Below, one piece after another: positions 33,482-43,050 of a DNA stretch of 64,000 nt. How positions within the stretch are numbered: position 1 is the stretch's first letter; each line of letters begins with the position of its first letter. The notes below the pieces were generated by a model. It saw only the letters and a program-made list of their open reading frames with translations, was not told where the DNA came from and did no database searches. Both the position numbers and the translations under genes were made by a program. This DNA comes from Rhodanobacteraceae bacterium (GTDB lineage: Bacteria > Pseudomonadota > Gammaproteobacteria > Xanthomonadales > Xanthomonadaceae), in the NCBI GenBank assembly GCA_024233975.1, contig JACKOX010000006.1, forward strand, positions 81,461 through 145,460. Reading direction: 5' to 3'.

Positions 33482-35773
33482 ATGGCCGCCAACACTCCCG
33501 AATTCTCGCCGGATGAGCTTGATGAGCTGCTGAGCGGCGTTCTGCCCGATATTCCGGGCTACCGGGTGCTACGCCTGCTCGGCCGCGGCGGCATGTCCTA
33601 CGTCTATCTCGGCGTCGAGGAATCACTGGATCGCCAGGTCGCGATCAAGGTGATCAAGCCCGTCGCCCTGCAGGATGAAGTGAGCATGCAGCGCTTCGAA
33701 AAGGAAGCGCGCACCATCGCCAAGCTGCAGCATCCCTGCATCGTTGGCATCCATGCCGTTGGCCGCATGGAGCTTGGCCTGCTCTATTACGTGATGCCCT
33801 ACCTGTCGCGTGGCCACGTCGGCCAGCGCGACCTTCGCAATGACGAAGCCCAGATCATCGAAGTGCTGCGCGCACTGCTCAGCGCACTGGACTACGCGCA
33901 CGGCCACGGCATCGTGCATCGCGACGTGAAGGCCGAGAACGTCCTGTTCGACCACACCGACCGGCCACTGCTCACCGACTTCGGCATTGCCATCAGCAAG
34001 CGTGACCGCTCGCGCATGACCGGCGGCGGCAAGGCCATGGGCAGCTGGGGCTACATGGCACCCGAACAGGCACGCGGTGAGGATGTGGATGGCCGCGCCG
34101 ATCTCTACGCGCTGGGCGTGCTCACCTACGAAATGCTCTGCGGCGCGTTGCCTTATCGCAACCGCGACACCGTCGCGCTGGCGCTGATGCACGCCATGGA
34201 CCCCGTTCCCCAGCTTCCCGCGGACAAGGCGCACTGGCAGGGCTTCATCGACAAGGCCATGGCGAAAGCACCGGCCCAGCGCTTTGCCAGCGCGCAGGAC
34301 ATGCTGGATGCGCTTGACCAGATGGCGATCAAACAGGGGCAGGCGGCAACACCGCCACCCCGTGCCTGGACGGTACCAACCGCGCTGGGCACAGCCGCGT
34401 CGCGTTTCGGCCTGGTGGCGCTGGCGCTGCTGGCCCTGCTGGTGGCCGCTATCGCCACCGCGTTCTGGAGCGGCAAGGAACAGGCCCGCGAAGAGATCGC
34501 CGAAATCCAGACATCAGCTCCCCTCGTGGAGGCGCCCACTCAGCCAGCGACCGATGATCCTCTCCCGGCAGATGCGAACAACCACAGCGTCGTCGCGGAA
34601 GAAGCCTCGACGGACCAACCACCCGCCGCACCGGCAAATGAAGACGAGTCACCGACGGCCATCGAGGAAGAGCCGGTCGAGCAACCCGCACTGCCACCGG
34701 GCGAGCTGGCATTGAACAACGCCAGCGAACAGATCACCCGTCGCCGCCTTACCCAGCCGCCGGGCGGGAATGCGCTGGAGTCCCTGCTCACCGCACAGCG
34801 CCTGCAGCCGCGATCAGCGCAGCTGCCGGTCCTCGGCAACCGCTGGTTGGGTGCCGCCCTGCCCTACCTGGCGAATGCCCTGCAGGCCGGCGATGACGAC
34901 ACCGCGAAGAGCCTGCATGACAGCGGCCGGCAACTCGCCGAGCAACTGGCGCTTGCCGATGGCGAAGCATGGCGGGAGTTTTCCGCCGCGATGACGGGCA
35001 CCCTGCGCAAGCAGCTGCAGGACGCCCTGCAACGACGCGACGTCAATGCCCTCCAGAACGCCCGGCAGCGCGCGCAGCGCCTTGGCATTCCTGGCGCACA
35101 GCTCGAACCGGAATACTCGCGGACCATCGTGCTTGCCAAGCCGGGAGACCCGCTCAAGCACGGTGGCACCACGATGATCCTGGTGCGTATGCCAAGCGAT
35201 AAGAACGCTGGCCTCGCCACCATGCCGACCGCCGTGACACGCAGCACCTACGACGCCTTTGCCTCCGCCACGAAGCGCCCACCTGGCAGCTGTCGCAATC
35301 GCATGGCACTGCTGTCACTGAAGAAGCGCAGTTGGAACGATCCCGGGTTCAGCCAGTCCGGCGACCACCCTGCCGTCTGCGTCAGCGTCGCCGATGCCGA
35401 AGCCTTCGCCAGCTGGCTGGGACAGCGCGATGGCGTGAAGTACCGCCTGCCCAGCAAGGCGGAATGGCAGGTCCTTGCCGGCGCTCCGGCGACCGCGACC
35501 TGCGGTGCCGGCGGCATCGTCTGCGGCAGCGAAGGCACGACGCCTGCCGCCAGAAGCCCCAGTTTCCGCAACGGCATCTCGAGCATGCTCGGCAACGCCC
35601 GCGAATGGCCCTCGGACTGCGCCGGCTGCCGTGACCATCCCACCGTCGGCCTGGGCTGGCGCGATGGATCGTCTTCCCGCGAGAACAACAACGTCGACCC
35701 AAACTATGGTTACGACGATGTCGGCTTCCGGCTGGTGAGGGATTTGTCGCATGAGGAACTTGAACAACATTGA
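33482..35773 (+). CDS. Membrane Ser/Thr protein kinase fused to an FGE-sulfatase-like domain
   Basis: A 763-residue protein in three parts. The kinase (residues 27-282) has GRGGMSYVYLG, Lys56 (VAIKVIK), HRDVKAENVL (Asp148), DFGIA (Asp166) and MAPEQARGE, all intact. One membrane helix is at about 309-329, followed by an acidic Pro/Glu-rich stretch and a helical Arg/Gln-rich region. The last 190 residues look like a formylglycine-generating-enzyme/SUMF1-type domain (CVSVADAEAFASWLGQRDG, YRLPSKAEWQVLAG, GNAREWPSDC, DVGFRLVRDL). Active-site cysteines of true FGE are not apparent, so a binding role is likely. It lies inside the pyrimidine locus and overlaps or abuts the next gene. Confidence 0.9.
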   Translation: MAANTPEFSPDELDELLSGVLPDIPGYRVLRLLGRGGMSYVYLGVEESLDRQVAIKVIKPVALQDEVSMQRFEKEARTIAKLQHPCIVGIHAVGRMELGLLYYVMPYLSRGHVGQRDLRNDEAQIIEVLRALLSALDYAHGHGIVHRDVKAENVLFDHTDRPLLTDFGIAISKRDRSRMTGGGKAMGSWGYMAPEQARGEDVDGRADLYALGVLTYEMLCGALPYRNRDTVALALMHAMDPVPQLPADKAHWQGFIDKAMAKAPAQRFASAQDMLDALDQMAIKQGQAATPPPRAWTVPTALGTAASRFGLVALALLALLVAAIATAFWSGKEQAREEIAEIQTSAPLVEAPTQPATDDPLPADANNHSVVAEEASTDQPPAAPANEDESPTAIEEEPVEQPALPPGELALNNASEQITRRRLTQPPGGNALESLLTAQRLQPRSAQLPVLGNRWLGAALPYLANALQAGDDDTAKSLHDSGRQLAEQLALADGEAWREFSAAMTGTLRKQLQDALQRRDVNALQNARQRAQRLGIPGAQLEPEYSRTIVLAKPGDPLKHGGTTMILVRMPSDKNAGLATMPTAVTRSTYDAFASATKRPPGSCRNRMALLSLKKRSWNDPGFSQSGDHPAVCVSVADAEAFASWLGQRDGVKYRLPSKAEWQVLAGAPATATCGAGGIVCGSEGTTPAARSPSFRNGISSMLGNAREWPSDCAGCRDHPTVGLGWRDGSSSRENNNVDPNYGYDDVGFRLVRDLSHEELEQH

Positions 35774-35796
35774 CGCCTTTCCCGAGTGGTCATGAC

Positions 35797-37017
35797 GTGA
35801 CGAGACAATCTGCGAACGCGTTTGCTCGTTGGCCCATCTGGCATCGGATGATGTTCGCAGTTTCAATCCTGCTTTCCACATTGCAAGCGCAAGCTGCAGA
35901 GCTGCGAATCAGTGACGCGACAGGTTATCCGGGCGATACGATCAGCATTACTTTTTCGCTACAAGGCGATGGCATCACGTCACAGGCGACGTTTGGGATT
36001 GAGAGCTATGTGGTCAACTTGTGGCAGTCGTCAATCACACAGCAGGCTACCGGAGCATCGTGCCAGATAGGCACCTATGGTTCGCCCTCGCCCCTCAACG
36101 TCGCCTGGAACGGTTCCCCCCGAACGGATCTAATCGACCTCTGCACGATTGAGGTCGACCTCACCTATGCCGATTCGATCATCAATAACCTCGTATTCGC
36201 ACGTTCCCAGCAGTGTCTTGACGGGAGCAGTGTTCCGACAGGGTGCGCTGCGCAGGCCAGCAGTATTCGTGTGCTCGATAGCTACGCGCTGTCGTTCATT
36301 GTTGTGTTGAACGAATCGCCCTTTTCACCGCCTCTGTCAAACGTGGTTTCGTTCGACTACAACAACACTGCGACTTCAGCGCCCTTGGCGTTTGCCGACG
36401 CGCCACGCCCCAGAACCGCTCGCCGTGAACTGGATGCGATCCCCGGCAGCACACTGGACCAATGGTTTCGCGACAATCCCTCATCGCCTCTCACTCGACT
36501 TCACGATTACGCGGCCCGCTTCACCTACGAGCGGATCGAACAGCGAGACGCCGCCATCGCCGCTGCGCGGCGTGACCCCACGGTGCGTGAAGTCATCGAC
36601 CGCGTCGGACCCTCAGGCCCGACATCGACCTACCCGGCCATGCTTCGCGCAGGGCAACCGTTTGGGTTATTCCTGCTGGGCCTATCCTGCCCACCGCTGT
36701 GGATCGAAACACCAGGAAGTCGCGACATTACCATCGACGGCTTCGCGATCCATCTGGGATTGCACACGGATACCGGCGGCGTATGTCCCGGAGTGCCTGC
36801 GCCCGGCTACACGTATGCCATCGTGAGCATGCCCGGCTTGCCTGCGGGTCAGTACACCGTGCATCTGTCAACTGGCGGGCAACGCACACTTGACGTCCTT
36901 GGCGCTGCATCGCTCCCGCCCCACACCAAACCAATCCCGTTGGACGACGTTCCGCTGTGGGTTCTTCTTGGCGTAGTCGTCATCGTGTCGACCAAACGAC
37001 TCTCACTGAAGTTGTAG
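35797..37017 (+). CDS. Exported protein with C-terminal membrane anchor, unknown family
   Basis: About 406 residues from GTG 35797 (TTG at 35770 overlaps the kinase stop; ATG at 35848 would leave a signal peptide without a basic N-region). The signal region RWPIWHRMMFAVSILLSTLQAQA is followed by a beta-rich domain (ELRISDATGYPGDTISITF...) resembling cohesin-like or Ig-like secreted modules. A charged helical middle and a second beta region lead to a C-terminal hydrophobic helix VPLWVLLGVVVIVST with a basic tail RLSLKL. The end resembles CTERM-type sorting tails in form only. Base composition is clearly less GC-rich than neighbours, suggesting acquisition. Confidence 0.65.
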   Translation: MTRQSANAFARWPIWHRMMFAVSILLSTLQAQAAELRISDATGYPGDTISITFSLQGDGITSQATFGIESYVVNLWQSSITQQATGASCQIGTYGSPSPLNVAWNGSPRTDLIDLCTIEVDLTYADSIINNLVFARSQQCLDGSSVPTGCAAQASSIRVLDSYALSFIVVLNESPFSPPLSNVVSFDYNNTATSAPLAFADAPRPRTARRELDAIPGSTLDQWFRDNPSSPLTRLHDYAARFTYERIEQRDAAIAAARRDPTVREVIDRVGPSGPTSTYPAMLRAGQPFGLFLLGLSCPPLWIETPGSRDITIDGFAIHLGLHTDTGGVCPGVPAPGYTYAIVSMPGLPAGQYTVHLSTGGQRTLDVLGAASLPPHTKPIPLDDVPLWVLLGVVVIVSTKRLSLKL

Positions 37018-37079
37018 TCGGATCTTCATGCACTCGAGAATCACCTCCTACATCACCACTAGCAGGAAGCTCTAGAAAT

Positions 37080-37345
37080 CTTTCAGCCTCCAGCTCTTTG
37101 GCTCTTGGGTCTCGTGGAAGCGCCGAGTAGCGGAGGAAGCCGGCGGGGAAAGGCGCGCATGTTCGAGCACAGGGATGTGCGAGTTCGCGCCGGCCGCCGG
37201 GTTCCGAGCAACGCAGGGCACATCGACGGCTTCATCGTCGATGCGCGGACTTCGGGTGTCCTTCTCTTTGCCTACGTTTCTCTTGGACAAGCAAGAGAAA
37301 GTAGGTCGGTCGCCTGAAAGGCGAACGAAAGCTCCTGTTCCGAAA
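37080..37345. repeat. Dispersed-repeat-like noncoding block
   Basis: This gene-free block carries an imperfect 14-bp palindrome (37271-37305, core TTTCTCTTG-GACAAG-CAAGAGAAA) followed by a small hairpin CGCCT-GAA-AGGCG (37311-37323). The segments TTCCGAGCAACGCAGGG and CTTCGGGTGTCCTTCTCTTTG are like a repeat I remember from many Lysobacter and Xanthomonas genomes, where it sits between genes and is often wrongly called as short proteins. Only one copy is in this window, so repetition itself is not shown here. Confidence 0.45.
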
Positions 37346-37377
37346 AAGTCGGCCAGCGAACGAATCTCGCCAAGCCT

Positions 37378-38820
37378 TCACCCATGCCGCCACGACGTCT
37401 GCGCCATCCTTCGCGCCAGCGCCTGCGCATAACCTGCTCCCAGCTCACGCGGCAGGTAGCGACCGGCGCCGCGTTCGGCGCGAAGATCCCCTTCGTTCCA
37501 TACCAGCCGACCGTTCGACAGCGTCTGCGTGGCGATGCCGGTGACCGTTCGGCCTTCGAAGACGTTGAAGTCGACGTTCTGGTGATGCGTCTTGGCGGAA
37601 ATCGTGCGTGAACCGTTCGGGTCCCAGACCACGAGGTCAGCATCCGCGCCGACGCGCACCGCGCCCTTGCGCGGGTACAGGTTGAAGATCTGTGCGGCGT
37701 TGGTCGATGTGACGCGCACGAACTCGCTGGGCGTCAGGCGGCCGCTGCCGACACCGTAATGCCAGAGCACCGACATGCGGTCTTCGACACCGCCACAGCC
37801 GTTCGGGATCTTGGTGAAGTCGTCCTTTCCAGCCGCCTTCTGCGGCGCGCAGAAGCAACAATGATCGGTCGCCGTCGTCTGCAGATGACCGGCCTGAAGT
37901 CCGGCCCACAGCGCGTCCTGGTGATGCTTCGGACGGAACGGTGGGCTCATCACGTGGGCGGCGGCGAATTCGAAGTCGTCGTTGAGATACACGCTGTCGT
38001 CGATCAGCAGGTGGCCAGCGAGTACCTCTCCGAACACGCGCTGGCCTTCGCCACGCGCCCGCGCGATGGCATTCAGCGAATCCTCGCAGCTGTTGTGCAC
38101 GACGTAAATCGGCGTGCCCAGCACCTCGGCGATGCGGATCGCGCGGTTGGCGGCCTCACCTTCCACCGCCGGCGGCCGCGACAGCGGGTGTGCCTTCGGT
38201 CCGGTGATGCCCTTGGCCAGCAGCTGTTGTTGAAGCTGGAACACCAGCTCGCCGTTCTCCGCGTGCACGGTGGGCAGCGCGCCCAGTTCGATGCAGCGGC
38301 TGAAGCTGTTCACCAGCGCCTCGTCGTCGCACATGATGGCGTTCTTGTAGGCCATGAAGTGCTTGAAGCTCTGCACGCCGTGCTCCTGCCCGAGGATGCC
38401 CATGTCGCGCGATACGCTGTCGTCCCACCAGGTGACGGCGACATGAAACGCATAGTCGGCGGCGGCCTTCTCGGCCCAGCCACGCCAGGTGTTGAACGCC
38501 TCCATCAGTGATTGCTGCGGATCCGGAATCACGAAGTCGATGATCGACGTGGTGCCGCCGGCTAAACCCGCTGCGGTACCGGTGTAGAAATCGTCGCTGG
38601 CCACCGTGCCCATGAAGGGCAACTGCATGTGCGTGTGCGGGTCGATGCCGCCCGGCATCACGTAGCGGTCGCCGGCATCCATCACCTCGGAGCCGGCCGG
38701 CGCTTCCAGATTCTCGCCGATAGCGCTGATGCGGCCGTCGACACAAAGCACGTCGGCGCGATAGCTGTGCTCGGCATCGACCACGGTGCCGCCGCGGATC
38801 AGGATGGCTGGTGTCGTCAT
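37378..38820 (-). CDS. hydA: Dihydropyrimidinase (D-hydantoinase)
   Basis: A 480-residue cyclic amidohydrolase. Metal site: GGIDPHTHMQLPF (HxH), the carbamylated Lys in SFKHFMAYK, His in TVHAENGE, His in YVVHNSCE and Asp in TTATDHCCF. NGCGGVEDRMSVL is the dihydropyrimidinase substrate-loop signature. It opens dihydrouracil to N-carbamoyl-beta-alanine, the second step of the reductive pathway. It lies 56 bp after the NCS1 transporter gene in a same-strand run with preA and preT. The start at 38820 (MTTPAILIRGG) is preferred over 38859. Confidence 0.95.
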   Translation of the reverse strand: MTTPAILIRGGTVVDAEHSYRADVLCVDGRISAIGENLEAPAGSEVMDAGDRYVMPGGIDPHTHMQLPFMGTVASDDFYTGTAAGLAGGTTSIIDFVIPDPQQSLMEAFNTWRGWAEKAAADYAFHVAVTWWDDSVSRDMGILGQEHGVQSFKHFMAYKNAIMCDDEALVNSFSRCIELGALPTVHAENGELVFQLQQQLLAKGITGPKAHPLSRPPAVEGEAANRAIRIAEVLGTPIYVVHNSCEDSLNAIARARGEGQRVFGEVLAGHLLIDDSVYLNDDFEFAAAHVMSPPFRPKHHQDALWAGLQAGHLQTTATDHCCFCAPQKAAGKDDFTKIPNGCGGVEDRMSVLWHYGVGSGRLTPSEFVRVTSTNAAQIFNLYPRKGAVRVGADADLVVWDPNGSRTISAKTHHQNVDFNVFEGRTVTGIATQTLSNGRLVWNEGDLRAERGAGRYLPRELGAGYAQALARRMAQTSWRHG

Positions 38821-38876
38821 GACGGATTCCTCCTTTGGCGGTCGTCCATCGACGACCATTCATCTATCAGGATTTT

Positions 38877-40346
<1,470 letters not shown>

Positions 40347-40373
40347 GCAGCATCCTTCTCTTTTTGCGGCAGG

Positions 40374-41636
40374 TCAGGCCTTGCGCATCGGGTTGTTCGG
40401 GTGCGTGGTCCAATTGGCGTAGCTGCCGTCGTCGACGCGTTCCATCGAGATGCAACCATCCACCGGGCAGACATGCATGCACAGGTTGCAGCCGACGCAT
40501 TCGTCGTCCACGACCTCGAAATGCCGCTTGCCGTCCTTTTCCTTGAGGATGGCCTGGTGCGCGGTGTCCTCGCAGGCGATGTGGCAGAGACCGCACTGGA
40601 TGCACTTGTCCTGGTCGATGCGCGCCTTGATGTCGTAGTTGAGGTTGAGGAACTGCCAGTCGGTGACGTTCGGAACCGCCTTGCCGACGAAGTCCTCCAG
40701 CCGCGCGTAGCCCTTCTCGTCCATCCAGTTGGACAGGCCGGCGATCATGTCCTCGACGATGCGGAAGCCGTAATGCATGGCCGCCGTGCAGACCTGCACG
40801 GAACCGGCGCCTAGCGCCATGAACTCCGCAGCATCGCGCCAGGTGCCAATACCGCCGATACCGGAAATCGGCTTGCCGTTGGTTTCCGGATCGCGTGCGA
40901 TCTCGGACACCATGCTCAGCGCGATCGGGCGCACCGCCGGGCCGCAATAGCCGCCATGCGAGCCCTTTCCGTCCACCGTCGGCGTCGGCGCCATCAGGTC
41001 GAGGTCAACGGAAGTGATCGAGTTGATGGTGTTGATCAGTGACACCGCATCCGCACCACCGCGGAACGCAGCCTTGGCCGGCTGGCGAATGTCGGTGATG
41101 TTCGGCGTCAGCTTCACGATGCACGGCAGCCTGGTGTAATGCTTCACCCAGCGCGCGACCATCTCGATGTACTCCGGGACCTGCCCAACGGCCGAACCCA
41201 TGCCGCGTTCGCTCATGCCGTGCGGGCAGCCGAAGTTGAGCTCCACCGCATCAGCGCCGGTGTCCTCGACCATCGGCAGGATGTTCTTCCAGGACGCTTC
41301 GTCGCAGGGAACCATCAGCGAGACGATCATGGCGCGGTCCGGCCAGTCGCGCTTGATCTGGCGGATCTCGGCGAGGTTGGTCGCCAGCGGGCGATCGGTG
41401 ATCAGCTCGATGTTGTTGAGGCCGGCAATGCGCTGGCCGTTCCACTGCACCGCGCCGTAGCGCGAGCTGACGTTGACCACCGGCGGATCCATGCCCAGCG
41501 TCTTCCAGACCACACCGCCCCAGCCGGCCTCGAAGGCACGATTGACGTTGTAGGACTTGTCGGTCGGCGGCGCGGAGGCCAGCCAAAATGGATTCGGCGA
41601 ACGGATGCCGACGAAGTTGGTGCTCAGATCAGCCAT
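40374..41636 (-). CDS. preA: NAD-dependent dihydropyrimidine dehydrogenase subunit PreA
   Basis: A 420-residue flavin/Fe-S subunit. The FMN-binding dihydroorotate-dehydrogenase-like barrel has NPFWLASAPPTDKSYNV, GWGGVVWKTLG and LNFGCPHGMSERGMGSAVGQ (Cys as catalytic acid). Two C-terminal 4Fe-4S motifs follow (CIQCGLCHIACEDT; CVGCNLCMHVCPVDGC). With PreT it reduces uracil and thymine to the dihydro forms using NADH. ATG at 41636 overlaps the preT stop by 8 bp, so the subunits are translationally coupled. Confidence 0.96.
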   Translation of the reverse strand: MADLSTNFVGIRSPNPFWLASAPPTDKSYNVNRAFEAGWGGVVWKTLGMDPPVVNVSSRYGAVQWNGQRIAGLNNIELITDRPLATNLAEIRQIKRDWPDRAMIVSLMVPCDEASWKNILPMVEDTGADAVELNFGCPHGMSERGMGSAVGQVPEYIEMVARWVKHYTRLPCIVKLTPNITDIRQPAKAAFRGGADAVSLINTINSITSVDLDLMAPTPTVDGKGSHGGYCGPAVRPIALSMVSEIARDPETNGKPISGIGGIGTWRDAAEFMALGAGSVQVCTAAMHYGFRIVEDMIAGLSNWMDEKGYARLEDFVGKAVPNVTDWQFLNLNYDIKARIDQDKCIQCGLCHIACEDTAHQAILKEKDGKRHFEVVDDECVGCNLCMHVCPVDGCISMERVDDGSYANWTTHPNNPMRKA

Positions 41637-43002
41637 TCGCGTTTCCCTCCGCGTTCTTCCCGGACAGCGCGCGATCAATCGCCGCCGCGGCGCGCTTGCC
41701 GTCTTCCACGGCCTGCACGGTGAGGTCGACCTTGCCGCCGACACAATCGCCACCGGCCCAGACGCCGGGCAAGGAGGTGGCGTAGTCAGCGTCGACCACC
41801 ATGCGACCCTGGTTGAGATTCAGCGATTCGCCATCGTTCAGGCCATCCACCAGCATCACCTGCCCGATGGCCTTCAGCGCCATGTCGGCGGCGACCACGA
41901 AACGATCACCGCTACCGCGCAACTTCCCATTGGCGTCGACTTCGGTGTACTCGAACTCCACGCCGCTCAGCGCATCGCCATCGGCGACAAAGCCAACCGG
42001 CTGCGCCCAATGGATGACGTGCACGCCCTGTTGCTGGGCGAAATCCTGCTCGTGATCGGTGGCGCTCATTGCATCGGAACCACGACGGTAAACCAGCGTG
42101 ACGACTTCGGCGCCCAGCTTTCGGCCCTGCACCGCGGCATCGATGGCGGTGTTGCCGCCACCGATCACCACCACGCGGCGACCGACCGGGAAGTTCGACA
42201 GGTCGTCGCTCTGCCGCAGCTCGGCGATGAGATCCACGGCATTGCGAACGCCGGAAAGCGATTCGCCATCGATACCGAGATCGTTGACGCCACCCAACCC
42301 GATGCCGAGGAACACGGCGTCGAAATCCGCGCGCAACTGCTTCAGCGACAGACTGTCGCCCAGCGCCTTGCCGTATTCCATGGTGATACCGCCGATGGAC
42401 AGCAGCCACTCGACTTCGCGCTGTGCAAAGTCTGGAACTTTATAGGCCGCGATGCCGTATTCGTTGAGACCGCCGGGCTTGGACTGGCGGTCGTACACAA
42501 CGACCTGATGTCCTTTCACCGCCAGCGCGTGCGCACAGGCCAGGCCTGCCGGACCTGCGCCGACGACCGCAATGCGGCGACCGGTGTCCGGACCACGCTC
42601 AAACAACTTCGCGTCGTCGCGAAAAACCCAATCGGTGGCGTAACGCTGCAGAGCGCTGATCTCCACCGGCTTGCTCTCGTCGGTATTGCGCACGCAGACA
42701 CCTTCGCAGAGTTCTTCGGTCGGGCAGACCCGTGCGCACATGCCGCCGAAGATGTTCGCGCCTAGGATCTGCTCGGCCGCGCCGCGCAGGTTGTCGGTGC
42801 TGATGCTGCGGATGAAACCGGGAATGTCGATGCCGGTAGGACAGGCGGTGATACAGGGCGCGTCGTAGCAGTAGTAGCAACGCTGTGATTCGATCAGCGC
42901 GCGCTGGCGATCCAGCGGCGGCGCGACGTCGTCGAAGTTCTGCGCCAGGCGGTCGCCACTCAGGCGTCCCGCGGCGATGTCGGCAACCGGTTTACGACTC
43001 AT
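41629..43002 (-). CDS. preT: NAD-dependent dihydropyrimidine dehydrogenase subunit PreT
   Basis: A 457-residue glutamate-synthase-small-subunit-like protein. N-terminal Fe-S cysteines are at CYYCYDAPC, CPTGIDIPGF and MCARVCPTEELCEGVC. The FAD site is VVGAGPAGLACAHALAVKG and the NAD site VIGGGNTAIDAAVQGRKLG. It feeds electrons from NADH to PreA. Gene order preT-preA matches known bacterial dihydropyrimidine dehydrogenases. About 50 bp lie between it and the dehydrogenase gene upstream. Confidence 0.95.
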   Translation of the reverse strand: MSRKPVADIAAGRLSGDRLAQNFDDVAPPLDRQRALIESQRCYYCYDAPCITACPTGIDIPGFIRSISTDNLRGAAEQILGANIFGGMCARVCPTEELCEGVCVRNTDESKPVEISALQRYATDWVFRDDAKLFERGPDTGRRIAVVGAGPAGLACAHALAVKGHQVVVYDRQSKPGGLNEYGIAAYKVPDFAQREVEWLLSIGGITMEYGKALGDSLSLKQLRADFDAVFLGIGLGGVNDLGIDGESLSGVRNAVDLIAELRQSDDLSNFPVGRRVVVIGGGNTAIDAAVQGRKLGAEVVTLVYRRGSDAMSATDHEQDFAQQQGVHVIHWAQPVGFVADGDALSGVEFEYTEVDANGKLRGSGDRFVVAADMALKAIGQVMLVDGLNDGESLNLNQGRMVVDADYATSLPGVWAGGDCVGGKVDLTVQAVEDGKRAAAAIDRALSGKNAEGNANG

Positions 43003-43050
43003 CCCCTCTCCTTCCTCATTTTCCTTGCGACACCTTACGTCAACTTGGCA

